Positions 19,827 through 27,651 of a stretch of DNA of 27,948 bases are shown piece after piece. The notes under the pieces are model-generated. The model made no database searches and was not told the DNA's origin. It saw only the letters and a list, made by a program, of their open reading frames with translations. The position numbers and the translations under genes are program-made. The stretch is taken from the NCBI GenBank assembly GCA_902478715.1, contig CABSMC010000031.1, positions 1 to 27,948 of the forward strand, written 5' to 3'. Source of the stretch: an uncultured Adlercreutzia sp. (GTDB taxonomy: Bacteria; Actinomycetota; Coriobacteriia; Coriobacteriales; Eggerthellaceae). How positions within the stretch are numbered: the first letter of the stretch is position 1; every line of letters starts with the position of its first letter.

Positions 19827-21113
19827 TTGACTCGTCCCATGACCATGGCGGAGAAGATTCTCGCCGCCCATGCGGGGCTGGATGAGGTGGAACCGGGCCA
19901 GTTGATCGAATGCGATCTGGATCTGGTGCTCGCCAACGACATCACGGCCCCCATCGCCATCAAGACCGTTCGCGAGATCACCGACAAGGTGTTCGATCCG
20001 ACTAAGATTGCCCTCGTGCCCGACCACTACACCCCCAACAAGGACATCAAGTCCGCCGAGCAGGCCAAGATCGTGCGCGATTTCGTGCGCGAGCAGGGCA
20101 TCACCCACTACTACGAGGTGGGCTGCATGGGCGTGGAGCACGCGCTTCTGCCGGAGCAGGGCGTCGTGGGCGCGGGCGACCTCATCATCGGCGCCGACAG
20201 CCACACCTGCACCTACGGCGCGCTGGGCGCGTTCTCCACGGGGGTGGGTTCCACCGATGCCGGCGTGGGCATGGCCACGGGCAAGGCCTGGTTCAAGGTG
20301 CCCGAGACCATCAAGTTCGTCATCAACGGCGAGCTGGCCCCCGGCGTCACTGGCAAGGACGTCATCCTGCACATCATCGGCATGATCGGCGTGGACGGCG
20401 CCCTGTACAAGGCCATGGAGTTCACGGGCAGCGCCATCGAAAGTATGCCGATGGACGAGCGCCTCTCCATTTCGAACATGGCCATCGAGGCCGGCGGCAA
20501 AGCGGGCCTCATCCCCGTGGACGATGTGACCCGCGCCTATCTGGACGAGCGCGCCGAGCGGCCCTATACCGCCTACTACTCCGATGACGATGCGCAGTTC
20601 GCCCGCGTTATCGAAATCGACGCCGCTGACATCGTGCCGACGGTGGCCTTCCCGCACCTGCCGAGCAACACGCGCCCGGTGGCCGAGGCTCGCGACGTGA
20701 AGATCGACCAGGCCGTCATCGGCAGCTGCACCAACGGGCGCCTCGCCGACATGCGCCAGGCCGCAGCGGTTCTCGCGGGCCGCACGGTGCATCCGGACGT
20801 GCGCTGCATCGTCATCCCCGCCACCCAGAAGGTGTACCAGCAGTGCATCGCCGAGGGGCTCATGGACATCTTCATCAACGCCCACTGCGCCGTGTCCACC
20901 CCCACCTGCGGGCCGTGCCTGGGCGGCTACATGGGCATCCTCGCTGCCGGAGAGCGCGCCATCGCCACCACCAACCGCAACTTCGTCGGCCGTATGGGCG
21001 ACCCCACCAGCGAGGTGTACCTCTCCTCGCCGGCCGTGGCCGCCGCTTCGGCCGTGCTCGGCCACATCGGCCTTCCGGAAGATTTGGAAGCCGTCGCGGA
21101 CGCGGCGGAGTAG
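19827..21113 (+). CDS. leuC: 3-isopropylmalate dehydratase large subunit
   Basis: LeuC with LeuD isomerises 2-isopropylmalate to 3-isopropylmalate in leucine synthesis. The 428-residue protein is the shorter LeuC/HacA-like type. Cys301 (in GSCTNGR), Cys361 and Cys364 (in TCGPC) bind the catalytic 4Fe-4S cluster. GADSHTCTYGALGAFSTGVG carries substrate-binding residues. The start is TTG 19827 because AAAGGAG (19814-19820) sits six bases upstream; ATG 19839 would place the site 18 bases away. It is the first gene of leuC-leuD-leuB. LeuA (isopropylmalate synthase) is not in the window. Confidence 0.97.
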   Translation: MTRPMTMAEKILAAHAGLDEVEPGQLIECDLDLVLANDITAPIAIKTVREITDKVFDPTKIALVPDHYTPNKDIKSAEQAKIVRDFVREQGITHYYEVGCMGVEHALLPEQGVVGAGDLIIGADSHTCTYGALGAFSTGVGSTDAGVGMATGKAWFKVPETIKFVINGELAPGVTGKDVILHIIGMIGVDGALYKAMEFTGSAIESMPMDERLSISNMAIEAGGKAGLIPVDDVTRAYLDERAERPYTAYYSDDDAQFARVIEIDAADIVPTVAFPHLPSNTRPVAEARDVKIDQAVIGSCTNGRLADMRQAAAVLAGRTVHPDVRCIVIPATQKVYQQCIAEGLMDIFINAHCAVSTPTCGPCLGGYMGILAAGERAIATTNRNFVGRMGDPTSEVYLSSPAVAAASAVLGHIGLPEDLEAVADAAE

Positions 21114-21124
21114 GAGGAAGCCCC

Positions 21125-21625
21125 ATGAAATTCAAGGGAACCGTGCACCGGTACGGGCGCGACATTGACACTGACGTCATCATTCCCGCCCGCTATTTGA
21201 ACACTTCCGATCCGGCGGAGCTGGCGAAGCATTGCCTGGAGGATCTGGACACGGAATTCGTGAACAACGTGCAGCCCGGCGACATCATCGTGGCCGATGA
21301 GAACTTCGGTTGCGGCTCATCGCGCGAGCACGCCCCCATCGCCATCAAGGCGGCCGGGGTGGACGTGGTCATCGCCAAGAGCTTCGCGCGCATCTTCTAC
21401 CGCAACGCCATCAACACGGGGCTGGCCATTATGGAATGCCCCGAGGCCGTGGACGCCATCAGCAACGGCGATGTTGTGAGCGTGGACGCCGATACGGGCA
21501 CCATCACCGACGAGACCACGGGCGAGACCTTCACGGCCCAGCCCTTCCCGCCGTTCCTCATGGAGATCATCAACGCGGGAGGCCTCGTGCCCCGCTGGCA
21601 GAAGAAGCTCGGAAAGGACGCGTAG
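21125..21625 (+). CDS. leuD: 3-isopropylmalate dehydratase small subunit
   Basis: The 166-residue subunit supplies the swivel domain that completes the active site with LeuC. Motifs include RDIDTDVIIPARYLN near the start, NFGCGSSREHAPIAI with the conserved substrate-binding loop, and SFARIFYRNAINTGL. The size fits the short-form subunit that partners the 420-residue type of LeuC. It starts 11 bases after leuC with AGGAAG upstream and ends one base before leuB. Confidence 0.97.
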   Translation: MKFKGTVHRYGRDIDTDVIIPARYLNTSDPAELAKHCLEDLDTEFVNNVQPGDIIVADENFGCGSSREHAPIAIKAAGVDVVIAKSFARIFYRNAINTGLAIMECPEAVDAISNGDVVSVDADTGTITDETTGETFTAQPFPPFLMEIINAGGLVPRWQKKLGKDA

Positions 21626-21626
21626 C

Positions 21627-22736
21627 ATGACGACTACCTACAAGATCTGTTTATTGGCCGGCGACGGCATCGGGCCGGAGATCATTGCCGAGGGCGTGAA
21701 GGTGCTGAACGCCGTGGGTGCGAAGTACGACACCGCCTTCGAGTACACCGACGCGCTCATCGGCGGCGCGGCCATCGATGCGACAGGCGAGCCGTTGCCG
21801 ACGGCGACGCTGGATGCGGCCCGCGCCTCCGACGCGGTGCTGCTGGCTGCCGTGGGCGGCCCTAAGTGGGATACCACCGATCCTGCCGCCCCGCGCCCGG
21901 AGCAGGGGCTCTTGGGCATCCGTAAGGAGCTGGGCCTGTACACCAACCTGCGCCCCGTGCAGATCTTCAACGCTCTGGCCGACGCCTCCACGCTGCGCCC
22001 GGAGATCGTCGACGGCGTGGACATGATGATCGTCCGCGAGCTCACCGGTGGTTTGTACTTCGGTCGCCGCGAGCGCTTCTACGACGAGCCGGCCGCCGGC
22101 GTGAACGGAGCGCCGGGCCAGCGCGCCTACGACACGCTGGAGTACTCCGAGTACGAGATCGAGCGCATCGCCCGCCAGGCCTTCGAAATCGCCCGCAAGC
22201 GTCGCGGGAAGGTGACGAGCGTGGACAAGGCCAACGTCTTGGAGACGAGCCGCCTGTGGCGCGAGATCGTGCACCGCGTGCACGACGCCGACTACGCCGA
22301 TGTGGAGCTGGAGGACCTGCTGGTGGACAACACCGCCATGCAGCTCATCAACCGCCCCGCCGATTTCGACGTGGTGGTGACCGAGAACATGTTCGGCGAC
22401 ATTCTCTCTGACGAGGCCGCCCAGATCACGGGCTCGCTGGGCATGCTCGCCAGCGCTTCTTTGGGCGACGGCGTGGCCCTGTACGAGCCGAGCCACGGCA
22501 GCGCGCCGGACATCGCCGGGCGCGGTATCGCCAACCCGCTGGCACAGATCCTTTCCGTGGAGATGATGCTGCGCTACAGCTTCGGCATGGGCGAGGCCGC
22601 CGACGACATCCGCCGCGCCGTCACCGAGGTGCTGGACGCCGGTTGGCGCACCGGCGACATCAAGGACGCCGAGACCCCGGCCGACAAGGTTGTGGGCACC
22701 GCGAAGATGGGCGACTTGGTGGTCGAGCACCTGTAG
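21627..22736 (+). CDS. leuB: 3-isopropylmalate dehydrogenase
   Basis: LeuB is an NAD-dependent decarboxylating dehydrogenase that yields 4-methyl-2-oxopentanoate. The 369-residue protein has LLAGDGIGPEI at the N-terminus, the substrate-binding arginines in RELTGGLYFG, the catalytic region KANVLETSRLWR, the metal-binding aspartates in FGDILSDEAAQITGSLGM, and EPSHGSAPDIAGRGIANPLA for NAD binding. Its ATG begins one base after the leuD stop, so the three genes are translationally coupled. A hairpin and a -10 element for hisS follow. Confidence 0.97.
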   Translation: MTTTYKICLLAGDGIGPEIIAEGVKVLNAVGAKYDTAFEYTDALIGGAAIDATGEPLPTATLDAARASDAVLLAAVGGPKWDTTDPAAPRPEQGLLGIRKELGLYTNLRPVQIFNALADASTLRPEIVDGVDMMIVRELTGGLYFGRRERFYDEPAAGVNGAPGQRAYDTLEYSEYEIERIARQAFEIARKRRGKVTSVDKANVLETSRLWREIVHRVHDADYADVELEDLLVDNTAMQLINRPADFDVVVTENMFGDILSDEAAQITGSLGMLASASLGDGVALYEPSHGSAPDIAGRGIANPLAQILSVEMMLRYSFGMGEAADDIRRAVTEVLDAGWRTGDIKDAETPADKVVGTAKMGDLVVEHL

Positions 22737-22808
22737 GGGGGGTGTCCGTTGCGCCAGCCTGTCGGCTCGCTGCCATCGCCGCTGGGATTCAACTTGCAAA
22801 ACCATTGG

Positions 22809-22848
22809 GAAAGGACGGCCTGTCGGGTTGTCCTTTCTGCGTTACAAT
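22809..22848 (+). promoter_or_regulatory. hisS promoter region with a stem-loop
   Basis: GAAAGGAC (22809-22816) pairs with GTCCTTTC (22830-22837) around a 13-base loop. TACAAT (22843-22848) follows as a good -10 with only a poor -35 (TGTCGG). The hairpin lacks a T run, so it may be a partial leuB terminator, a repressor site or DNA cruciform. Confidence 0.4.
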
Positions 22849-22905
22849 ACCCGAAGTTTCACTTACGAGGGCCGCAAAGCCCCGCCGACGAAAAAGGATA
22901 TCACC

Positions 22906-24222
22906 ATGGCCATTAACGCTCCTGAGGGGACTCGCGATCTTCTGCCTGACGAGGCGCTGTTCTGGAATCAGTTCAAGCAGACGGCGGCCGAGGTGTTCGG
23001 CACCTACGGGTATTTGCCCATCGAGACGCCCATCATGGAGCAGACCGAGCTCTTCGTCCGCGGCATCGGCGAAGCGACCGATGTGGTGTCCAAGGAGATG
23101 TTCACGGCCATTTCCGGTGAGAATCTGCGTCGCTGGGTGGAAGAGGGGAAGGCCCCGAAGGCGAAGAGCCGCCTGTCCTTGCGCCCCGAGGGCACGGCCG
23201 GTGTGGTGCGCGCCGTAGTGCAGCACGATTTGGTGCCGCAGGGCGCGGCCCCGGCGAAGCTCATGTACGCAGGCCCGATGTTCCGCGCCGAGCGCCCGCA
23301 GAAGGGGCGTCAGCGCCAGTTCAATCAGGTGGGTGTGGAGTGCCTGGGCGCCGAGGAGCCCACCATCGATGCCGAGGCCATCATCATGCTCATGCGCTTC
23401 TACGAGAAGGTGGGCATCCCGCGCGATTCCATGCGCCTTCTGTTGAACTCCATGGGCTGCGAGCAGTGCCGTCCGGCCTACCGCGAGCTCGTGCGCGCCT
23501 ACATGGACGAGCACGCCGACGAGCTGTGCGACACCTGCATGACGCGCGCCGAGGTGAATCCGCTGCGGGCGTTCGACTGCAAGAACCCCCAGTGCGCGGC
23601 CATTATGGCTGATGCACCGAAGATCACCGACCACTTGTGCGACGAGTGCCGCGAGCACTACGATGCGGTGAAGGCTCTGCTCGATGGCGCCGGGGTTGTT
23701 TACGAGGAGGACTACAAGCTCGTGCGCGGCCTGGATTACTACACCCGCACGGTGTTCGAGGTGCAGGTGGACAACGGCATGGGAGCCCAGAACGCCATCG
23801 GCGGCGGCGGGCGCTACGACAAGCTGGCCGAGGAGGTGGGCGGCCGTCCCACGCCGGGTCTCGGCTTCGCGCTCGGCTTCGAGCGCTGCGTGCTGGCCCT
23901 GGAAGCGGCCGGCGTGGAATTCCCGCGGGCCCAGAAGTGCGACCTGTTCGTGGCCTGCGTCGACGATTCCGTGCGCGCCCGGGCTTTCGCACTGGTGCAG
24001 GAGTGTCGCGACGCCGGCTTCACGACTGAGATGGATCATCAGAAGCGCTCGCTGAAGAGCCAGTTCAAGCTGGCTGACAAGCTGGGTGCGGCCCGCGTGG
24101 CCGTCCTCGGCCCCGACGAGCTGGAAGCGGGCGAGGTGACCCTGCGCGACATGGCCACTCACACCGAGGCCAAGGTGCGCCTGGAAGAAGTCATCGGCGA
24201 GCTGGGTCGCGCGATTCTGTAG
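22906..24222 (+). CDS. hisS: Histidine-tRNA ligase
   Basis: HisRS charges tRNA-His with histidine. This 438-residue class II enzyme begins NAPEGTRDLLPDE (motif 1 region), has motif 2 FRAERPQKGRQRQFNQVGVE, the histidine-binding LVRGLDYYTRTVFEV, and motif 3 GLGFALGFERCVLAL. The C-terminal anticodon-binding domain follows (KCDLFVACVDDSVRARAF to the end). A cysteine-containing insertion CDTCMTRAEVNPLRAFDCKN and CDECREHYDAV suggests a zinc-like knuckle also found in other bacterial HisRS proteins. Start at ATG 22906 with AAAAAGGA upstream. A terminator follows at 24259-24291. Confidence 0.97.
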   Translation: MAINAPEGTRDLLPDEALFWNQFKQTAAEVFGTYGYLPIETPIMEQTELFVRGIGEATDVVSKEMFTAISGENLRRWVEEGKAPKAKSRLSLRPEGTAGVVRAVVQHDLVPQGAAPAKLMYAGPMFRAERPQKGRQRQFNQVGVECLGAEEPTIDAEAIIMLMRFYEKVGIPRDSMRLLLNSMGCEQCRPAYRELVRAYMDEHADELCDTCMTRAEVNPLRAFDCKNPQCAAIMADAPKITDHLCDECREHYDAVKALLDGAGVVYEEDYKLVRGLDYYTRTVFEVQVDNGMGAQNAIGGGGRYDKLAEEVGGRPTPGLGFALGFERCVLALEAAGVEFPRAQKCDLFVACVDDSVRARAFALVQECRDAGFTTEMDHQKRSLKSQFKLADKLGAARVAVLGPDELEAGEVTLRDMATHTEAKVRLEEVIGELGRAIL

Positions 24223-24258
24223 GAACTTTCTCGTTCTGCTTGCTGGCGTCAAAGAGGG

Positions 24259-24291
24259 AGCTGTCGATGCGGCGATGCGTCGACAGCTTTT
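24259..24291 (+). terminator. Rho-independent terminator after hisS
   Basis: AGCTGTCGA (24259-24267) and TCGACAGCT (24280-24288) form a 9-bp stem with a 12-base loop, followed by a short T run. It lies 37 bases after the hisS stop. Confidence 0.85.
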
Positions 24292-24306
24292 CCTGTTTCT
24301 TCGGGT

Positions 24307-24351
24307 TTGACAGCAAGTATAAAGGCAAGTATACTTGAATTGCAAGTATAC
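24307..24351 (+). promoter_or_regulatory. Promoter and operator of the toxin-antitoxin pair
   Basis: TTGACA (24307-24312) and TATACT (24330-24335) are 17 bases apart, a near-consensus promoter. GCAAGTATA occurs at 24313, 24325 and 24342, and CAAGTATACTTG (24326-24337) is a perfect 12-base palindrome covering the -10. Antitoxin or toxin-antitoxin binding here would repress the operon, as in most RHH-type systems. Confidence 0.85.
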
Positions 24352-24363
24352 AGGAGGTGCGCT

Positions 24364-24597
24364 ATGCCGCAGTTGTCTTTGTATCTGGATGAGCCGACCA
24401 TGGAAATGCTGCGCGAGAAGTCGTCGCGGGCGCATCAGTCGATGTCGAGGTATGTGACGGGGCTCATTCGCGAGAGTGGGGAAGGGCGCGGCTGGCCGTC
24501 GGGCTACTGGGACAACGTCTACGGCTGTCTGAAGGATCCGATGTTCGTCGTCCCCGAGGAAGAGGGAGACCTCGACGAGATCGTTCTGTTCGCGTAA
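24364..24597 (+). CDS. Ribbon-helix-helix-like antitoxin (VapB-like)
   Basis: The 77-residue protein begins with a beta strand (QLSLYLDE) and two helices (PTMEMLREKSSRAHQ, SMSRYVTGLIRES), the pattern of an RHH DNA-binding domain. A C-terminal acidic tail (EEEGDLDEIVLF) would wrap and inhibit the toxin. The start at ATG 24364 follows AGGAGG at a good distance; the longer open frame starting at 24307 runs through the promoter and operator. It precedes the PIN toxin by nine bases. The family label (VapB or CopG-like) is not settled. Confidence 0.85.
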   Translation: MPQLSLYLDEPTMEMLREKSSRAHQSMSRYVTGLIRESGEGRGWPSGYWDNVYGCLKDPMFVVPEEEGDLDEIVLFA

Positions 24598-24606
24598 GGA
24601 ACTGCC

Positions 24607-25014
24607 ATGTATTTTTTCGATTCCGATGTGTGCATCGAGATCATGCGGGGGCATCTGCCGCGGGCTCAGGAGATCATGCGGAAAAGCTCGCCGGATCTGT
24701 TCGGCGTGCCGGCCATTGTCGAGGCCGAGCTGCTGTACGGGGCCGAGAACAGCAACAATCCCGAAGAGGGGCGCTATTGCGTGGAGAGTCTCTTGTCGCC
24801 GCTGCATATCATCCCCTTCGATTCCCGATGCGCCGCCTGCTACGCGCGAGTCCGGTCCGACTTGAAGCGGCGCGGTTGCATAATCGGGCCGAACGATCTG
24901 CTGATTGCCGCGACGGCCCTTGCCCATGGCGCGACGCTCGTTTCGAACAACACGAGGGTGTTCCGGCGTGTCGAGGGATTGCTTCTAGAGTCGTGGGCAG
25001 AGGTAGACTTTTAA
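24607..25014 (+). CDS. PIN-domain ribonuclease toxin (VapC-like)
   Basis: The 135-residue protein has the PIN catalytic acids: Asp5 and Asp7 in FFDSD, Glu41 in VEAELLYG, Asp97 in GPNDLLIAATAL, and the NNT region (114-116) in LVSNNTRVF. VapC-type toxins cleave tRNA or rRNA and need Mg2+. Length and motif order fit VapC proteins. It lies directly after the RHH antitoxin in one operon with shared promoter and autoregulatory palindrome. Target RNA cannot be predicted from the sequence. Confidence 0.93.
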   Translation: MYFFDSDVCIEIMRGHLPRAQEIMRKSSPDLFGVPAIVEAELLYGAENSNNPEEGRYCVESLLSPLHIIPFDSRCAACYARVRSDLKRRGCIIGPNDLLIAATALAHGATLVSNNTRVFRRVEGLLLESWAEVDF

Positions 25015-25186
25015 GGTCGCAGTGAAGAAAATCTTCAGGCCCGTGGTTTTCTTTCGGGAATTTGACGGGTTGGGTGTTGGCGCAGGGCCTTCCTGTATAG
25101 TGTCACGAAACCTTCTACGGGGCCAAAGGGGCCCCAGGACGAGGTCGCTCGCGGTGCGCTGCGGCCGATAAGAGAGGATGAGTTAC

Positions 25187-27361
25187 GTGGCACAATCTGG
25201 TTTGGATTCGCTGCTTGAGGCGCTGCGCCAGTCGGGCATGAACACCGATGGCGTGGGCTCGGGCGCCGGCGCGTCGGATTCGGCGTCGTCCGGGCCGCAG
25301 ACGCCGGGCTCCGGTTCCGGCTCGGGCTCTGGCTCGGGCGCCGGCGCGGGAGCGTCGGGCTCGCGCGGCGGTGTGGGCGGCTTCGGCGGCTTTCCCTTCG
25401 GGGGCTTCGGCGGGTTCGGGGGTGCGGGCAACGGCGGCGGTCGCGGCCATGGCGGCTCCGGGTCCGGCGACAGCGGCGATGGCGGCCATGGCGGCCCTAC
25501 GGTCGATTTCGAGTTCCTCGCCAACGACTTCCATTTGCCGTCGAAGAAATGGCTGGCGCTCATCATCGTGCTGGCGCTGCTCGTCATCGCTGGCGCCTAC
25601 TGGTGGTTCCATCCGGCCATCAACATTCACTCCACGGACTTCTGGGGCTTTGTCTTCATCGTTATCCTGCTGCCGCTGTTCCTCGTTTTCTGGATGCGCT
25701 CCAAGCAGTACAAGACGGGCACCAAGGAAGTGACGAAGAACGAGGGCAAGGCGAAGACCTTCCGCATTCTGTCCTTCGTGCCCGTGGCGGTGGTAGCGCT
25801 CGTGGCCATCGGCGCCCTTATGTCCATGGCGATCTTCCCGGGCAACGCAGAGAAGTATTCCAACGTGCTGAAGACCGACACGCTGGAGTTTGCCCAGGAC
25901 ATCAAGGAAGTGAACTATTCGGAGATTCCCGTCATCGACCGCGATTCCGCCATTTTGCTGGGCAACCGCGAGATGGGCTCCATCCCCGAGTACGTCAGCC
26001 AGTTCGAGGTGTCGAACCTGTACTCGCAGATCAACTACCAGGGCACGCCGGTGCGCGTGAGCCCCTTGGGCTATGCCGACCTGTTCAAGTGGTTCACCAA
26101 CCGCGAGGGCGGCATCCCGGCCTACGCGCTCGTGAACATGACCACCCAGGACGCCGAGATCGTGCGCCTGGAGGACAGCCCCATCTATTACTCGCAGTCC
26201 GAGCCGCTCGTGCGCAACATCGACCGCCACGTGCAGCTGTCCTATCCCTTCTACATGTTCGGCGAGAAGTCCTTCGAAATCGATGAGGACGGCCACCCCT
26301 GGTGGATCTGTCCCGTGAAGGACTTCACCATCGGGCTGTTCGGCGGTGAGACCATCAGCCGCGTGGTGCTGTGCGACGCCACCACCGGCGAGACCCAGGA
26401 TCTCGCCGTGGCCGACTGCCCCGAATGGGTCGACCGCGTGTTCCCCGCCGAGCTGCTCATCCAGCAGTACAACTGGTGGGGCGCCTACAACAACGGCTGG
26501 CTGAACTCGTTCCTCGGCCAGGAGGGCGTGGTGCGCACGACGCCGGGCACCGACGGCACGCTCGGCTACAACTACATCGCCAAGGACGACGACGTGTGGG
26601 TCTACACCGGCGTCACCTCGGCCACGGCCGACAACTCCATCATCGGCTTCGTGCTGGTGAACCAGCGCACCCAGGAGTCGCACTTCTACAGCGTGTCGGG
26701 CGCCACGGAGGACTCGGCCATGCAGTCCGCCGAGGGCCAGGTGCAGAACTTGCGCTACACCTCCACGTTCCCGCTGCTCATCAACGTGTCGAACCAGCCC
26801 ACCTACTTCATGGCCCTGAAGGACGGCGCGGGCCTGGTGAAGAAGTTCGCCATGATCGATATCCAGCGCTACCAGAACGTGGCCGTGGGCGATACCGTGG
26901 CCGATACTCAGAAGGCCTACGAGGCGCTGCTCGCCACCAACGGCGTGGTGGCCGAGGGCGAGGGCGGCGCGACCGACGTAGTGACGGTGAAGGGCACCAT
27001 CCGCTCCATGAACCAGGCGGTCATCGAGGGCAACACCCATTTCTACCTGACCGTGGAAGGGGAGGACGGCTCCATCTTCGACTTCGCGCTGCCGGGGCTG
27101 CTGGACATCGTCGGCTACAAGGTGGGCGACGAGATCAACTTCACCTACGTGGAAGCTGCCGGTTCCAACGTGAGCCCGGCCTATGAGATCCTGGGCGAGG
27201 GCGGCAAGGCTCCGGCGACCGAGGACGCCGCAGACAGCGGCGCGCCGGCTGGAGGCGAGAACGCCTCCGGCGAGCCCGAGGACGACGTGGTGCAGGACAA
27301 CGGGGCCGCCCAGACGCCTGCCGACGTCGCCTCTGGCGAGGACACCGAGAAAGTGGCCTAG
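25187..27361 (+). CDS. Membrane protein with Gly/Ser-rich N-terminus, function unknown
   Basis: The protein (about 724 residues) starts with a short helix, then about 90 residues of Gly/Ser/Ala-rich low complexity (about 15-105) with GFGGF repeats. Two or three membrane helices follow (WLALIIVLALLVIAGAYWWF, FVFIVILLPLFLVFWM, VVALVAIGALMSMAIF), and then about 500 residues that appear extracellular, with no motif I can name. The tail is Ala/Glu/Asp-rich. GTG 25187 is preferred because AGAGAGG ends nine bases before it; ATG 25178 abuts that site. A possible -10 (TATAGT, 25096-25101) lies upstream. I recall similar uncharacterised proteins with the PTYFMALKDGAGLVKKFAMI segment in Firmicutes, but cannot assign a role. 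Confidence 0.8.
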   Translation: MAQSGLDSLLEALRQSGMNTDGVGSGAGASDSASSGPQTPGSGSGSGSGSGAGAGASGSRGGVGGFGGFPFGGFGGFGGAGNGGGRGHGGSGSGDSGDGGHGGPTVDFEFLANDFHLPSKKWLALIIVLALLVIAGAYWWFHPAINIHSTDFWGFVFIVILLPLFLVFWMRSKQYKTGTKEVTKNEGKAKTFRILSFVPVAVVALVAIGALMSMAIFPGNAEKYSNVLKTDTLEFAQDIKEVNYSEIPVIDRDSAILLGNREMGSIPEYVSQFEVSNLYSQINYQGTPVRVSPLGYADLFKWFTNREGGIPAYALVNMTTQDAEIVRLEDSPIYYSQSEPLVRNIDRHVQLSYPFYMFGEKSFEIDEDGHPWWICPVKDFTIGLFGGETISRVVLCDATTGETQDLAVADCPEWVDRVFPAELLIQQYNWWGAYNNGWLNSFLGQEGVVRTTPGTDGTLGYNYIAKDDDVWVYTGVTSATADNSIIGFVLVNQRTQESHFYSVSGATEDSAMQSAEGQVQNLRYTSTFPLLINVSNQPTYFMALKDGAGLVKKFAMIDIQRYQNVAVGDTVADTQKAYEALLATNGVVAEGEGGATDVVTVKGTIRSMNQAVIEGNTHFYLTVEGEDGSIFDFALPGLLDIVGYKVGDEINFTYVEAAGSNVSPAYEILGEGGKAPATEDAADSGAPAGGENASGEPEDDVVQDNGAAQTPADVASGEDTEKVA

Positions 27362-27395
27362 GGGCGCTTCGGAGCCAACGTAATTCTCAAGGTTT

Positions 27396-27427
27396 AAAGC
27401 GAGCGGGAGCAATCTCGCTCGCTTTTT
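27396..27427 (+). terminator. Rho-independent terminator after the membrane protein gene
   Basis: AAAGCGAGC (27396-27404) pairs with GCTCGCTTT (27417-27425), with an inner GAG/CTC pair and a two-base bulge, followed by a T run. It lies 34 bases after the stop. Confidence 0.9.
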
Positions 27428-27460
27428 GTTTTCCCAGGTCAACATGAAGGTTTATAGGAG

Positions 27461-27470
27461 GGTTTAAACC
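27461..27470. promoter_or_regulatory. GGTTTAAACC palindrome upstream of the FAD oxidoreductase
   Basis: A perfect 10-base palindrome sits within related GGTTTA (27449-27454) and CTTTAAAC (27470-27477) words, giving several half-sites in about 30 bases. This may be an operator for a local regulator that is not in the window. No clear -35/-10 pair is seen near it. Confidence 0.4.
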
Positions 27471-27533
27471 TTTAAACTTCTTTTTCCCGCTTGGTCGATG
27501 CGTGGATTTGCCAAGGCGTCCATAGTGCGTGGT

Positions 27534-27623
27534 GCAGCGAGGGAGCTGCGGCGGCGAAGCGAAAAGCTTCTCCGCAAACCAACGCAGCACGGACGCTGCA
27601 ACCGAGCTTTCAGAGAAGCTCGG
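27534..27623 (+). promoter_or_regulatory. Structured 5' leader of the FAD oxidoreductase
   Basis: Four stem-loops lie in 90 bases: GCAGC/GCTGC with a 6-base loop (27534-27549), a 10-position stem with one mismatch and GAAAA loop (27551-27575), a second GCAGC/GCTGC with a 6-base loop (27584-27599), and a perfect CCGAGCTT/AAGCTCGG stem (27602-27623). The first and third share arms, so alternative pairing is possible. The ATG follows 28 bases later. Confidence 0.6.
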
Positions 27624-27651
27624 CGTCACGAGTGAGGGAAAGGGACCCATC

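Noticed and set aside
22789..24927. Minus-strand frame of 712 codons
   Set aside because: Spans hisS and the toxin-antitoxin pair, both well supported on the plus strand; no motif.
25115..27445. Minus-strand frame of 776 codons
   Set aside because: Antisense to the Gly/Ser-rich membrane protein gene; composition reflects that gene's codon bias.
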